Source: Viola odorata
Lineage: Eukaryota; Streptophyta; Magnoliopsida; Malpighiales; Violaceae
DNA: 64,000 bases
Direction: 5' to 3'
Assembly: GCA_963691705.1 (NCBI GenBank)
Contig: OY829545.1
Coordinates: forward strand, 30,987,475 to 31,051,474
The position numbers and the translations under genes are program-made. This document shows positions 32,152 through 43,899 of this stretch, in pieces. Below the pieces are notes generated by a model. That model made no database searches and was not told the DNA's origin. It worked only from the letters and a program-made list of their open reading frames with translations. How positions within the stretch are numbered: position 1 is the stretch's first letter; the number at the start of each line of letters is the position of its first letter.

Positions 32152-33579
32152 CTTCCCGAGACCATAATACGACCCCGAACCTTTGTCTAGGGTCCAGACC
32201 CCTTTTTGTGCCTTTAGTTTTTTTTATTATTTATTATATTTCTTATGCCATGACGATTTAGGTTCCCTAAACCTAGCAACCAAATTAGGGTGGCGACTTC
32301 ATTGCATGTTGCGAGGCGTCTGTTTACGCTGAGCATTGTAAGGTCCCAAATTTCGTTGCACACTCGCAAATGACTCTTTTGTTAATTTTCGGGGCACGAC
32401 AGTTTGGCGACTTCACTGGGGACCTTAATGGGTCGGAGCCGGTTTTATCTTTTTAGAGAGGTGTTTTATTTGTTTATTTATTTATTTGCTTTGATCAATT
32501 ACTGGTTTGTTCATTTATTTGCTTTATCAATTGTCATATATATTTCATAGCGCCCTACACCCAGGGGACAATTACCAAATTAGGAGGGTAGTAGTGACGC
32601 CCAAGGACACATGTCCTGGGTAGTGTTCACCAATCCCAACTCGGATGAACCCCTAAAGCCAGTCGAAAGGTAACACGATTTCGCAAGGAATCGGGACACT
32701 GGACAACACTTTAGGGACCTTTTCATGGTATCATCCGGGAACCATTCAAGCCAGTGAGAGGTGTCGGAATCAGAGCTCCAGCACGTGCATCATGATTATA
32801 CCTGTTTGTCGTGGCTCTATTCATCTTGTTGCCATGATTTCCATTTTTTCATAAATTCTTTGTTATACGAACTGTAAATTTTCTTACATGTGCAGGTTAC
32901 TTTGCATTTAAAATTGTATTTTTGTCCCATAGGACCCATTTTGCTCATTCGATATGTCGGCACCTACACTACTTTCACTTGATATTTTCGGAAAATGAAG
33001 TTTCAACGATCAGGCATTGCCAAGTCGAATTACCGCGTTAGAAGCTGAGATAGAGATGCAGAAAGGGGAGTTGGCTTCGATGGAATACCTTTGGCAGGAA
33101 AACTCTGACATCCAGGATTGACACCTTCAGGGAAAGGCTCGGATGTCGGCAAACCTTTTCTTTTTAGTTAGGACCCCTGATTTCATCTATCTTAGCCATT
33201 TTTGATAAATTTAGGTAGTTGGCAAGTTTACCATACTTTTGTAAACGCTTTTAATAAAGTCATACTCTTTCGGATATTTATTAAATCACCTCATCTTTTC
33301 CATATCAATTATCCATCCAAAATACAACTCAAAAGACCATCGCACAAAGAAAGAGAAGATCCCTCCGGGATAAACACAATCATTTCACTAAAAAACTGAA
33401 AAATCAGACCAAACATCCGAAAAACAGCCGAGTAGCACTCACTCATGGCCCTATCCTCTTAGCTTATTACAAGAAGCTCCGAGTTCATAGCATAGATCGT
33501 CGTCCCTCCCCTTGGTTGGGTTCACCAAGCATCAGGCCCTGCATCGTTGAAAGCATAGTGTGAAAGAGATCTTCCTAGC

Positions 33580-33918
33580 ATGACAGCATTGGTTGCCCCT
33601 ATTGATTTGGGTTTCGCAGATAACATCTCAGATTACTCCATGTCGTTGGAAAGAATAGAGGCTTCCTTCGCATATCATCCACAACCAGGAGATCACGCCT
33701 CTCCGACCGCCCTGAAAATATCAAGTGAAAGTGTAGTCGGAAAACGATTGAGCAATGTGGAGGCCTCGGGATTGCACATCACCTGCATATCCTCACTTAT
33801 ACTTACTCTTTTTTCCTTTTTTCAGGTTCACGATAGCTCCTCGCAAACGAATTACTCCGCCAAGGTCCCCCCACAACTAGACTTCAAACGCGAAAACTGG
33901 CCGAACCAACCAAGATAG
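33580..33918 (+). pseudogene. Ogre leader ORF upstream of gag, copy 2
   Basis: It reads MTALVAPIDLGFADNISDYS and matches the frame at 22898-23194. A change near 33872 removes the stop found in copy 1, so the frame runs on past the gag start in a different frame. The TTTTTTCAG at about 33825 again suggests a 3' splice site. No domain is recognised. Confidence 0.35.
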
Positions 33919-34988
33919 AAGAGGCATTGGCTGCTAGAGTAAAAGAGCTAGAAGAGCAAGTAAGGGTTACTACAGAAAAGGCCACTCAGGCCGAAAAAGA
34001 GCGAGAGGAAGCAACCAATAAGTTCCCACCCGGTTTTGATCCTAGTCAAATGATGGGACCCTCCTCATCCGCCATCATTGGATCTTCAGTCCCCCAATCA
34101 CTCCCTGGTCCTGGGGGTCAATGGAAATGGGTTAGTCCCTTCACTGTACCCACCGCGGCAAATCCTATGATTAGTACGGGTGAAGAAATCTCCACGTCAC
34201 TTCAGCGCCTTTCGACCAACCCTGTTGTGGACCCCAGCAAGAGCCAGGCCCACCTAGAGAACTTGTATCTCCCTCCTATTCCTCCAAGCACAGTTCCCGG
34301 ACCTGTGGGAACTCAGCCTCTTATTTTCAACCTAGCACAACCTCAGTTCTCGTCAGAACCTATGCTACCCTTCGGTTCTACCCCCATCGGGGCTGAGCAA
34401 CCGAAAAGTGACCGACTGAATCTACTCGAAGAAAGACTTCGAGCAATTGAAGGGGCTGATCTATTTGACCCTACCGGCCCTGCCGATATGTGTATGGTCC
34501 CCGAGATCATTATACCTCCGAAGTACAAGATCCCTAACTTCGAAAAGTATACTGGGGAAGAGTGCCCAAAGACCCACCTCAGAGCATATTGTAATAAGAT
34601 GGTCGAGATGATCCACAACGAGCCGTTGTTGATACATCTATTCCGAGAAAGCTTGACCAAGCACGCCCTAACTTGGTATATGGGTCTAGACAGAGCCAGG
34701 ATCAGGATATGGAGAGACTTGTCTGATGCCTTCTACAGGCAATACAAATTCAACTTGGAAGTTGCACTAGACCGTTCTGATCTACAGGATCTAGAGAAGA
34801 GGACCGACGAATCGGTGAAGACTTACGCTCAGAGGTGGAGAGGGCTAGCATCTAGAATTTCTCCTCCGCTAAATGACAAAGAACTCTCGTCAATTTTCAT
34901 AAACACTTTCAAGGCTCCCTACTACACCTATCTTATATCCAAACCATCAACCCTATTCCAAATCATGCTTTGGGTAGCGGAAGGATGA
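33897..34988 (+). pseudogene. gag: Ogre-type gag, copy 2 (start codon lost, core intact)
   Basis: The frame corresponds to the ATG of copy 1, but the start here is CTG (33897-33899). After a coiled-coil-like N-terminus and a Pro/Ser-rich linker comes the Ogre/Tat Gag core: IIPPKYKIPNFEKYTGEECP, KTHLRAYCNKMVEMIHNEPL, LIHLFRESLTKHALTWYMGL, DLSDAFYRQYKFNLEVALDR and ESVKTYAQRWRGLASRI. It stops at 34986-34988 after LWVAEG, before any zinc knuckle or protease. Gag would form the particle around the RNA. About 0.4 kb of unrelated sequence follows before the shared 3' region, so pol was replaced or lost long ago. Confidence 0.88.
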
Positions 34989-36634
34989 TATAGGGCTCGA
35001 CCATTTGCGTGAAGAAGTCTAGGGGGGGCTCTGCGTAATTAGACCGCCGCCACGCTTCCTGATGTCTCTTTGCAATATGTATGCATGTTTTGTTGTCTTT
35101 TATAGGAACTTGTGTTCCCCTTCAGTTTAAAAATAAATAAATATATTTAACCCCCTCTTCGAGCGTCTTGTACTATTCGCGTTTCAGGATGAATGTTGAT
35201 TCAGTGGGTTTCGATAAACCCTATGTCTTTACCGATAAAGAAAGTATCCACAATTAAGAATAAGGTCGGGATTCCATGCAAATCGGTCCATTTAAGAGAA
35301 AGGGCAGAAAAGGAGATAGTCCCTCATCAGGAGAAGTCTTGGGGGGTAAGCAATGAAGTTCAAAGGGATGTTGATCCAAAAGCACAAGACTCAAACGCAC
35401 ACCATAGTCGAGCCTGCGACTTTAAACCAGGGCGCTTCGTGGGAGGCAACCCACGCGTTCTTTTCAATTATTCTATCTTTCATTAATTGTAAAATTCAAC
35501 ATCTCTGGATACCTTTTCCCTATGAATTTACTATTTAACTGTCTCGTCGTTTCAGTGCAACGAGGCTTGTAAACTTGGGGGCAAGCGAATGAAGTGACGA
35601 CCAAAAGAAGGCGTTGAAAAATGTCAAAGCTCATTTTTTCAAGGAAGTTATCCTTTATGTTTACAATTTTCCCTTTCGTAAATTACGTTTCTGTAAATTA
35701 TGGTCTCGCAATTTACATTTCCGTAATTTTACATTTCAGGTGCAACGAGACTTGTAAACTTGGGGGCAAGCGAATGAAGTGACGACCAAAAGAAGGCGTT
35801 GAAAAATGTCAGGACTCATTTTTTCAGGGAAATTGTCCTTTTACATTTTTTACAATTTCCGTTTCCGAAATTTACATTTCCGTAATTTATGTTTTCGCGA
35901 GTTACACTTCCACGATTTTTAAACTCCGACAATTTATGTTGTTGCAAGAGTGTGTGCATCATGTTGGCTAAAATTCTTAGTTTCCGCAAAATTTTCTCTT
36001 TATACATGTGCAACTGGGCTAAAAAAAGGGGGGGAGAAAAAAAAATCCCACGTTTTGAACGTTTTTGAATCAAGCATATTCATCACTTTATCACGACACG
36101 GATGACTTGTGCGTTCATTAGAAATTATATGAAATATGCATGATCTTTTCTGTTAGCTCTTATATCCATGGCATGTTTAGACGTAAGCAATCACAAAACA
36201 TATCCCTGTGAGTATTTTGGGCCTTCACGCCTTGTTTCTTTGATGAGCGTAAGTGCCTAACTATATACTAGTTGAATTCGCATAATATTCAGGGTACATG
36301 TGCAATTAGACATGGGATAGCAATAAAATGACGTGGGACTTTTACGATCTTCCCCATTTTTTTCATTTCTTCCCTCTTTCTACCATATATGTCATCACTC
36401 CCCAAACCTTCACTATCACTCATACCCTGGGAGCCAAAGAGCAGTTTCAGCTAAAATTGCCAGCCGGAAGCATGAGCACGTCAAGTCCAAGAACACGATG
36501 AAGGAGACGGAAAAGGTCACTAGGAGATCGCTAAGGACCATCACCGAAGAAGCAGAAACGACGAAGGCCGAGGCCTCAAGACAGAAGGGGAAGAGATCAA
36601 GACGAAGGTTGTGCTTGCTCTGCTCTGATGCATT

Positions 36635-36725
36635 CAAATCAAAAAGAAAAAGAGAGAAAAAAAAGGAAAAAAGAAAAGAAAAAGAAGAAAAAATGGGGGG
36701 GGGGGGGGGGGGAGGAGAGAGAGAA
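36635..36725 (+). repeat. Polypurine tract with a run of 18 G, internal region 2
   Basis: It is the counterpart of the tract at 24805-24915. Here the A/G-rich lead is shorter and the run is 18 G (36695-36712). The length differences show that it is a mutable site. Confidence 0.85.
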
Positions 36726-38007
36726 ATGCTCAGAGACATTCGAAGAGTACACACAATCGAAGAGCCAAAGCAAGCACAACCCGGGGACAACTCAATTCGA
36801 GAAACCTCGAAGAAAACTTTCCCCAGTGAACTCGAGAAAAAAAGCCCAAGGCCAACTCGAGAAATCTCAAAACAAGCCTCCCAGTAAGGGCCCGAGAAGA
36901 AAAAGGGCCCAAGGCCAACCCATGCAGCAGATCGCGAAGAGAACAACAACGACACTCCCCAGCGAAGACTTGAGCAAAGGGCCCCTGGCCAACCGAAAAG
37001 CACCCCCAGCAAGGATCCCAGAGCTCACGCACTCTGTCCAGAAAGCATCCCCAGCAAAAAGCGAAAGAACTCGCACACCTCGCCCTCATCAGGGCCAATC
37101 AGCAAAGCATCACTCATCAAAAGCCTTCCAACTCCTCAGCAAAGCAATCTTTTTCCCAAAACAAGCTCCTTTCCGGATATTTCATGTCCTTTCATTCTTT
37201 TCCGTAAAAGTCCTATCAATTATTAGAATGCCCATGCATGTGCATCTTCATTTGAAGTCTATTCACTCGGATTGACATTGCGAATTGAAAATTATGTATC
37301 ATGTTAGTTGCATCTTTATGAGCGTAAAACACTTAACCTTGTTTCAGAGCGTGAGTGCAAACACTAATATCAGGTGAGGATTGCTTACGGCTGCAAATTG
37401 TGGGAAAGTCTTGTCCTTGAGGTCGTTATTTCTTGAACAAGACGTAGACGCTATCTAGACTTAAATCAATCATGTTCCTATAACGAAAAATGAACGAACA
37501 TTTTTATCCAAAAGGAGAAAAAAGGTTTGAATTTATGTTCTTAAATAAAGAAATCATTTTCATTCCAAACAAAAAACTTGGGGGCAAGCCATGGGTTAAA
37601 TGTAAGAATATTTAGGTCAATTGCTCTCTCCTTTTTCCATCTGTCGCTACTTTGTATTTGCTTCCTTTCAATTTGCAGGATACAGATATTCTCCAGTGAA
37701 ATCTCAACCACGGGTCTTCGATGACAACATCGTTGTAAAGCCCTCGCCCTGGATTTTCATCAAAATCCAATCAAACATCGAATGGAGAACATCACCACTC
37801 CTCAACCATGGGTCTTCGATGACAACATCGTTGTAAAGCCCTCGCCATCTTGGATTTTCATCAAAATCCAATCAGCATCGAATGGAGTACGTTACCACTC
37901 CCAAATCAACTTCGTGTGGTGGATCTCGTTCCCTCACGGTCAACCACTCTCCATTACAGTTCATACGATAAGTTCAAGGTAAAACTTGCTTTCCCTTTTT
38001 ACACCAT

Positions 38008-39105
38008 CTGTTAAGCGTTGTGAAGGGTCACGTCCCCATATCGTGTTGTTAATGTCATGTCTAGTCACGTTCGCACATGTTGTCTGATAATGTTGTGTCT
38101 GGTCACGTCCGCACATATTGTCTGTTAAGCGTCGTGAAGGGTCACGTCCCCACCTCGTGTTGTTAATGTCATGTCTGGTTACGTCCGCACATGTCGTCTG
38201 ATAATGTTGTGTCTGGTCACGTCCGCACATGTTGTCTGTTAAGCGTTGTGAAGGGTCATGTCCCCACATCGTGTTGTTAATGTCATGTCTGGTCACGTTC
38301 GCATATGTCATCTGATAATGTTGTGTCTGGTCACGTCCGCACATGTTGTTTGTTAAGCGTTGTGAAGGGTCACGTCCCCACGTCGTGTTGTTAATGTCAT
38401 GTCTGGTCACATCCGCACATGTCGTCTGATAATGTTGTGTCTGGTCACGTCAGCACATATTGTCTGTTAAGCATTGTGAAGGGTCACGTCCCCACATCGT
38501 GTTGTTAATGTCATGTCTGGTCACGTCCGCACATGTCGTCTGATAATGTTGTGTCTGGTCACGTCCGCACACATTGTCTGTTAAGCGTTGTGAAGGGTCA
38601 CGTCCCCACATCGTGTTGTTAATGTCATGTCTAGTCACGTCCGCACAGGTCGTCTGATAATGTTGTGTCTGGTCACGTCCGCACACATTGTCTGTTAAGC
38701 ATTGTGAAGGGTCACGTCCCTACATCGTGTTGTTAATGCTGTGTCTAGTCACGTCCGCACAATCGTCTGATAATGTTGTGTTTGGTCACGTCCGCACAGG
38801 TTGTCTGTTAAGCGTTATGAAGGGTCACGTCCCCACATCGTGTTATTAATGTCATGTCTGGTCACGTCCGTACATGTCGTCTGATAATGTTGTGTCTGGT
38901 CACGTCCGCACATGTTGTCTGTTAATCGTTGTGAAGGGTCACGTCCCCACATCGTGTTTTTAATGCTGTGTCTAGTCACGTCCGCACAGTCGTCTGATAA
39001 TGTTGTGTCTGGTCACGTCCGCACATGTTGTCTGTTAAGCGTTGAAGGGCCACGTCCCCACATCGCGTTTGTTAAATGTTGTGTCAGGTCACGTCCCCAC
39101 ACCCT
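38008..39105. repeat. 114-bp higher-order tandem repeat, ~9.6 units (copy 2)
   Basis: It has the same 37+38+39-bp monomer structure as the array at 26198-27178, with exactly one extra 114-bp unit. Aligned units are nearly identical between the two arrays, so the difference arose after the element was duplicated. Confidence 0.94.
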
Positions 39106-39348
39106 ATCTTGAAAATTCATAAACAGTCATCGGATCAACATTAGAGCAAAGGTATGTTACCGTCAATTAATATCCGAGCGAAGGTACGTTACAACTCTCA
39201 TTTACATAATTCTACATTTCTGCATAATTATTACTCCCCCTTGAGCGACTACTTTTCTGTCTATTTAAAAATACTCCTCCTTGAGCGACTACTTTTCTGC
39301 ATATCTAAATAACTCCTCTTTGAGTGACTATACTTTCAGCACCAGCGT

Positions 39349-39820
39349 CCGGAGAGCGATAGCCTCGTACGAACCTTCATCCACATTACCACGTCAACAT
39401 CCGGAGAGCGATAGCCTCGCACGGACCTTCATCCACATTGCCACGCCGACGTCCGGAGAGCGATAGCCTCGCACGGATATTTCCTTACATTGCCATATCA
39501 ACATCCGGAGAGCGATAGCCTCACACGGACCTTCCTTCACATTTCCACGTCAACATCCGGAGAGCGATAGCCTCGCACGGACCTTCATCCACATTGCTAC
39601 GCCGACGTCCGGAGAGCGATAGCCTCACACGGACCTTCCTTCACATTTCCACGTCAACATCCGGAGAGCGATAGCCTCGCATGGACCTTCCTTCTCATTT
39701 CCACATCAGCGTCCGAAGAGCGATAGCCTCGCACAGACATGCAACCTCATTTTTCATACCAGCATCTGGCAACGCGATAGCCTCGCCCAGACTAGAATTT
39801 AAAGCATACCTCCTCCCAGA
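39349..39820. repeat. 52-bp tandem repeat, 9 units (copy 2)
   Basis: Anchors fall at 39349, 39401, 39453, 39505, 39557, 39609, 39661, 39713 and 39765, a perfect 52-bp ladder. One more unit than in copy 1. Confidence 0.93.
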
Positions 39821-40257
39821 GTGACATCAACGATTATCTCCTCCTAGAGCGACAACCTCAAAATTATCCCATAAGACTGACAGCAATGATTACCTCCTCC
39901 TAGAGTGACAGCAACAATACCTCATCCCAGAGTGACATCGACGAACCTACCTCCTCCCAGAGTGACATCAAAAGCAAACCTCCTCCTATAGTGACACAAA
40001 AAATATACCTCCTCCCAGAGTGACATCCACGAACAACATCATCAATTTTATAGACACCTTTTTAATCCCCAGTGACAACATCAATTTACTCATCACCAAA
40101 TAACACCATCAAAAGCATACCTCCTCCCAGAGTGACATCAACTTACCTCCTCCCAGAGTGACATTCGACAAACTACCTCCTCCTAGAGTGATAACAAAAT
40201 ATATCTCCTCCCAGAGCGACATCAATCAACTACCTCCTCCCAAAGTGACAAAATATA
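39806..40257. repeat. ~27-bp tandem repeat, CCTCCTCCCAGAGTGACATC type (copy 2), truncated
   Basis: It is the counterpart of 27831-28312. It ends abruptly in ACAAAATATATCTC, which joins directly to CTCTCCCCTCTTGATCAGC of the right LTR. The PPT and 3' end of the internal region are absent. Confidence 0.87.
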
Positions 40258-42263
40258 TCTCTCTCCCCTCTTGATCAGCTTGCTCATTTAGAGCGACAAT
40301 CGACCCAGTTTAAAAGCTTGAGAGTAAGCTTTCTCTCTCTAAGCATTTTTGTTGTTTATGCATGTTTTTTTCTTTAATTTCGTTTGGCTTGTTCTTGAGC
40401 AAATAAATTGCTTTCTTTTATGCCAGTAATTCACATACATGATGTAGATTAAATACATGCTCTCAATTTTAAAAATCGTTAGCTAGATTGTGCGAATTAA
40501 TTAGTTTTCGATAATTAACGGTTTTGTCGTTTTTTTTGAAATTAAACTCGGTACGATCTTTATTAAAATTCGAGCTTCATACGGTCGAGACGCCGTCAAG
40601 GAGACGAGCGTCTCGGTATGAAGATCGCGAGAAACGGGCAAGGGAAACCGGACCTTGGCCGCCGGCAGTAGCGTCGGCGACCAAGAAGAGAGACGATGAA
40701 CAGTGCCATGCTTCGGCACTGTTCACGCGTGTAAGGGTGATGGGCTTGGCCCATCACCATTTAAATGTTTTCACGGGCCAGGCACTATTCCTGGCCCAGT
40801 TCAATTTTATTTCTTTCCTTTTTAATGAAGCCCAACCCATTTTAATTCTTTCCGAAACTTCGGATCGCACTTTTCCGTAAAAATAATTCGTATGCTTCGT
40901 ATGATTAATTTTCGCAATATAAACTGTTTATTTTCTGCAAATATCAACTGTTTATTTTCTGCAAATATCAATTGTTTTATTTTCTGCAAATATCAACTGC
41001 TTTAATTCTCGCAACCTGCTGGAAATTCTTATGCGTAAAATCAACCCAGCATTTCATTTTCGTATGCGTAAAATCAATCATTTTTCGTACGCAATCAACA
41101 CAACATTTAAATTCTCGGATGCGTAAAATCAATCATTTTTCGCATGCAATCAACCCAGCATTTAAATTCTCCTATGCTTAAAATAAATCATTTTTCGCAT
41201 GCAATCAGCTCAGCATTTAAATTCTTGTATGCGTAAAATCCATCATTTCTCGCATGCAGTCAACTGTCGTCATTTATTTTCCTGCACTTATCAAACTCAG
41301 CATTTAATTTCCGTATGCGTGAAATCCATCATTTCTCGTATGCAATCAACTGTCATTTAAATTCTTGCTCTCATAAAATTGCTTATCAATTTCTCAAGCT
41401 ATCGCTAACACTCTCATTTTGTAGGTTTTAATTTCAAAGCTTCGCTCGAAAGTACGCCTTTCAATTCCTTTTTATTTATTCGACGCTTTTCGCAAATATC
41501 AATTGTACGCATGATATATAGAACTGCTAGAACTAAAACCAACCCACATGAACAACGTGTTTAAAGAGTTGCTTAACATACCATGCTCATGTGATTTTTA
41601 ATTCTCGCATATATTGGCTGCATGTGCATGGGGACTTTCGATCCCACAACAGTTTTTCCACTTCAAAATCTATCATTTAAATATTGTACTCCGTTAGCAA
41701 TCCATGATAGGTTCACATAGCAATCAATCTAATCATGCGGCCCGATGATGAAATAAGAGAGCGCTCATTTAGTCTTACGGAAACTTCAGTCCTATCACGT
41801 AGCAGTCAGGAATAATCAATCAATCTTGATAAACGGTAACCCCGTCAGAAAGATTTCTTAATTATTCCTGAACGGTCACGATCATAGAAAAGACTAAAGT
41901 GACGATTCCTCTAAGGGCCCCCTTTTTCAAAACGTATTTTATCAAACACCTTTTTAAACACCTCTCTCATCAACCAGTAACCGTTTTCAGATGTGACTCG
42001 GGTGCCTAACACCTTCCCAAGACCATAATACGACCCCGAACCTTTGTCTAGGGTCCAGACCCCTTTTTGTGCCTTTAGTTTTTTTTTATTATTTATTATA
42101 TTTCTTATGCCATGACGATTAAGGTTCCCTAAACCTAGCAACCAAATTAGGGTGGCGACTTCATTGTATGTTGTGAGGCGTCTGTTTACGCTGAGCATTG
42201 TAAGGTCCCAAATTTCGTTGCACACTCGCAAATGACTCTTTTGTTAATTTTCGGGGCGCGACA
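40258..42263 (+). mobile_element. Ogre composite, right LTR (2006 bp), U3 missing
   Basis: It begins at a point equal to 29385 of the middle LTR, so the first 967 bp, including U3 and the TATA box, are gone. The rest runs to …GGGGCGCGACA and is followed by TSD ATAGG. It retains the hairpins (40698-40724, about 40736-40758, 40775-40797) and shortened tandem repeats. Confidence 0.92.
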
Positions 42264-42268
42264 ATAGG

Positions 42269-43025
42269 TACATGGTTCGCTTCATCAGTTCCACTTCCAC
42301 TTACTGGGTTTCAACTTTTCAGAATTGGTTTAAGCTGAATTTTTCTATTTGATATTTTTTAGAATTGAAATTGGAACAGTTTTTCGATTCAAATTAGTTT
42401 TCAGTTTAAACCGATTCTTGGACACTATCTTAACATAAGGGAGAAGTTCTCACAAAGAGATAAACTTCTCAATCTGAAATTTAGAGAGATTGAACCTTAA
42501 AGATTAATGTAAATGAACTCATTGGTGCCTTAATAATTAGACATTATTAAAGCAACAATAATTAGTTGTCTTCCTTTGAAAAAAGAAGATAAATTTCAAT
42601 TATGCCTCCTTTATTTGTCCATTTTTTTTGATTGCATGATTCATAAATAAAAAATAGCTCCATATTTTTGTATTTTTATTTGGAATATTTTTTATGTTTG
42701 TATTTTTTGTCTTATAGAATTTCGTTTAAGATAAATTAAAGGCTTAATTTTAAGTGTTTTGAATTTTGTTAGCCCTCAAATTTTGTTAAGTGTTTCGAAT
42801 TAACCCCATGTATTGCCAAATTTTCAAATATAAACTTTATGTTTTATTTTTCTCATAAAAAATAAATTTTTATTGAGAAAGTTATACTTTTATTATACAT
42901 GAGAACTAATTATCTAAATTGGCACACAATCATATTAAAAAAAATATGTGGCAATAATAATAATATTTTATTTTCAGGTGAGACCTATTATCACACATCA
43001 TACATAATGTGTTAGACGTTTTAAA
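42269..43025. other. AT-rich intergenic DNA
   Basis: It continues the sequence interrupted by the Ogre composite. It is AT-rich with no coding frame longer than chance. The first 150 bp contain TTCCACTTCC and GAATTGGTTTAAGCTGAA segments that resemble an eroded inverted-repeat element together with 18500-18560, but I cannot define ends. Confidence 0.55.
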
Positions 43026-43829
43026 TGTTAAATATTGGCTTGAAATATTTAATATAGGCCAACAAACGTCCTAATTCTTCTAGGACTTATTATATGTGCT
43101 AAAAGGTTGAAGTCGTGTAGGAGTCTTCTAGACTTGTCATACATGTATTAGGAGATTATGGCCGAGTAGAAATAGGATATTGTGACCGAGTAGAACTAGG
43201 AGATTGTGACCAAGTAGAACTAGGAAATTGTAGCTGAGTAGGATTCTAAGGGAGTTTGAAATACTTCCATGGTTTATATATAGTATTGGTTTTCTCTTGA
43301 GTTGTACTTTGTACTTCGATCATCATAGTGAATTTTTCTCTAGATTGCCCGAGGTTTTTCACCTACAAAGGTTTTGCACATTAAAAATAAAGTGTTCTTT
43401 CTTTTTTCCTCCTTTACTTTCGAGTTCTTTATTGTGTAGGTTGATTTAAAGGTGGATAAGATCATTACCAGGAGATTGTGACAGAGTAGAATTAGGAGAT
43501 TGTGATCGAGTAGAACTAGGAAATTGTAGCTGAGTAGGATTCTAAGAGAATTTGGAATACTTCCATGGGTTATATATAGTATTGGTTTTCTCTTTAGTTG
43601 TACTTTGTACTTCGATCATCATAGGTTATATATAGTATTGGTTTTCTCTTGAGTTATACTTTGTACTTCGATCATCATAGTGAATTTTTCTCTAGATTGC
43701 CTAAGGTTTTTCACCTACAAAGGTTTTTCACGTTAAAAACAAAGTGTTCTTTCTTTTTTCCTCCTTTACTTTTGAGTTCTTTATTGGGTGAGTTGGTTTA
43801 AAAGTGAATAAGATCAATTATTTACAACA
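43026..43829 (+). mobile_element. Left copia LTR with internal duplications (804 bp)
   Basis: It starts TGTTAAATATTGGC and ends TTTACAACA. Against the 407-bp right LTR it carries a partial tandem duplication: the segment from AGTAGAACTAGGAGATTGTG to GGTGGATAAGATC is repeated from about 43470. Within the second copy, GGTTATATATAGTATTGG to CGATCATCATAG is itself doubled near 43560 and 43624. Confidence 0.88.
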
Positions 43830-43831
43830 AT

Positions 43832-43849
43832 TGGTAGCAAAGCTCTTGG
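43832..43849 (+). promoter_or_regulatory. Copia primer-binding site
   Basis: TGGTAGCAAAGCTCTTGG follows the LTR end by two bases. It is close to the initiator-methionine tRNA PBS (TGGTATCAGAGC) used by most plant copia elements, with a few changes. Confidence 0.75.
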
Positions 43850-43899
43850 TTTAGAGTTTGAATCTGCTTTCACGGTTCTGAATCAACTATTGCAATAGG

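Larger units (their letters stand above)
28418..32401 (+). mobile_element. Ogre composite, middle LTR (split by a solo CRM LTR)
   Basis: It runs from TGTTGATACCCG to …GGGGCACGACA. Removing the 909-bp solo LTR and one TSD leaves 3070 bp. This is the only one of the three LTRs that still has the TATA box (TATAAATA, 29327-29334) and an unbroken U3. It has lost one arm of the GGTGATGGGC hairpin near 29868 and part of the 25-bp repeats. It serves as 3' LTR of internal region 1 and 5' LTR of internal region 2. Confidence 0.93.
32402..40257 (+). mobile_element. Ogre composite, internal region 2 (about 7.86 kb)
   Basis: It is a near-identical repeat of internal region 1 with the longer gag remnant (33897-34988), the 185-bp duplication (35557 and 35742), the poly-G tract, the 98-bp duplication near 37703 and one more unit in each of the 114-bp and 52-bp arrays. 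It ends inside the ~27-bp array, which is joined directly to the right LTR, so the 3' end and PPT are missing. Confidence 0.88.
18712..42263 (+). mobile_element. Ogre-like composite: LTR-internal-LTR-internal-LTR, 23.55 kb, no pol
   Basis: It is flanked by the identical 5-bp TSD ATAGG (18707-18711 and 42264-42268). Three copies of one LTR (18712-21719, 28418-32401, 40258-42263) alternate with two copies of one internal region (21720-28417, 32402-40257). Both internal regions start with PBS TGGCGACTTCACTGGGGACC. Gag is of the Ogre type; no PR, RT or INT motif is visible in either copy, so it is a non-autonomous derivative. The outer TSD shows that the whole structure behaves as one insertion that later became a tandem, for example by unequal crossing-over between LTRs, or was inserted already as a tandem. 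Confidence 0.92.
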
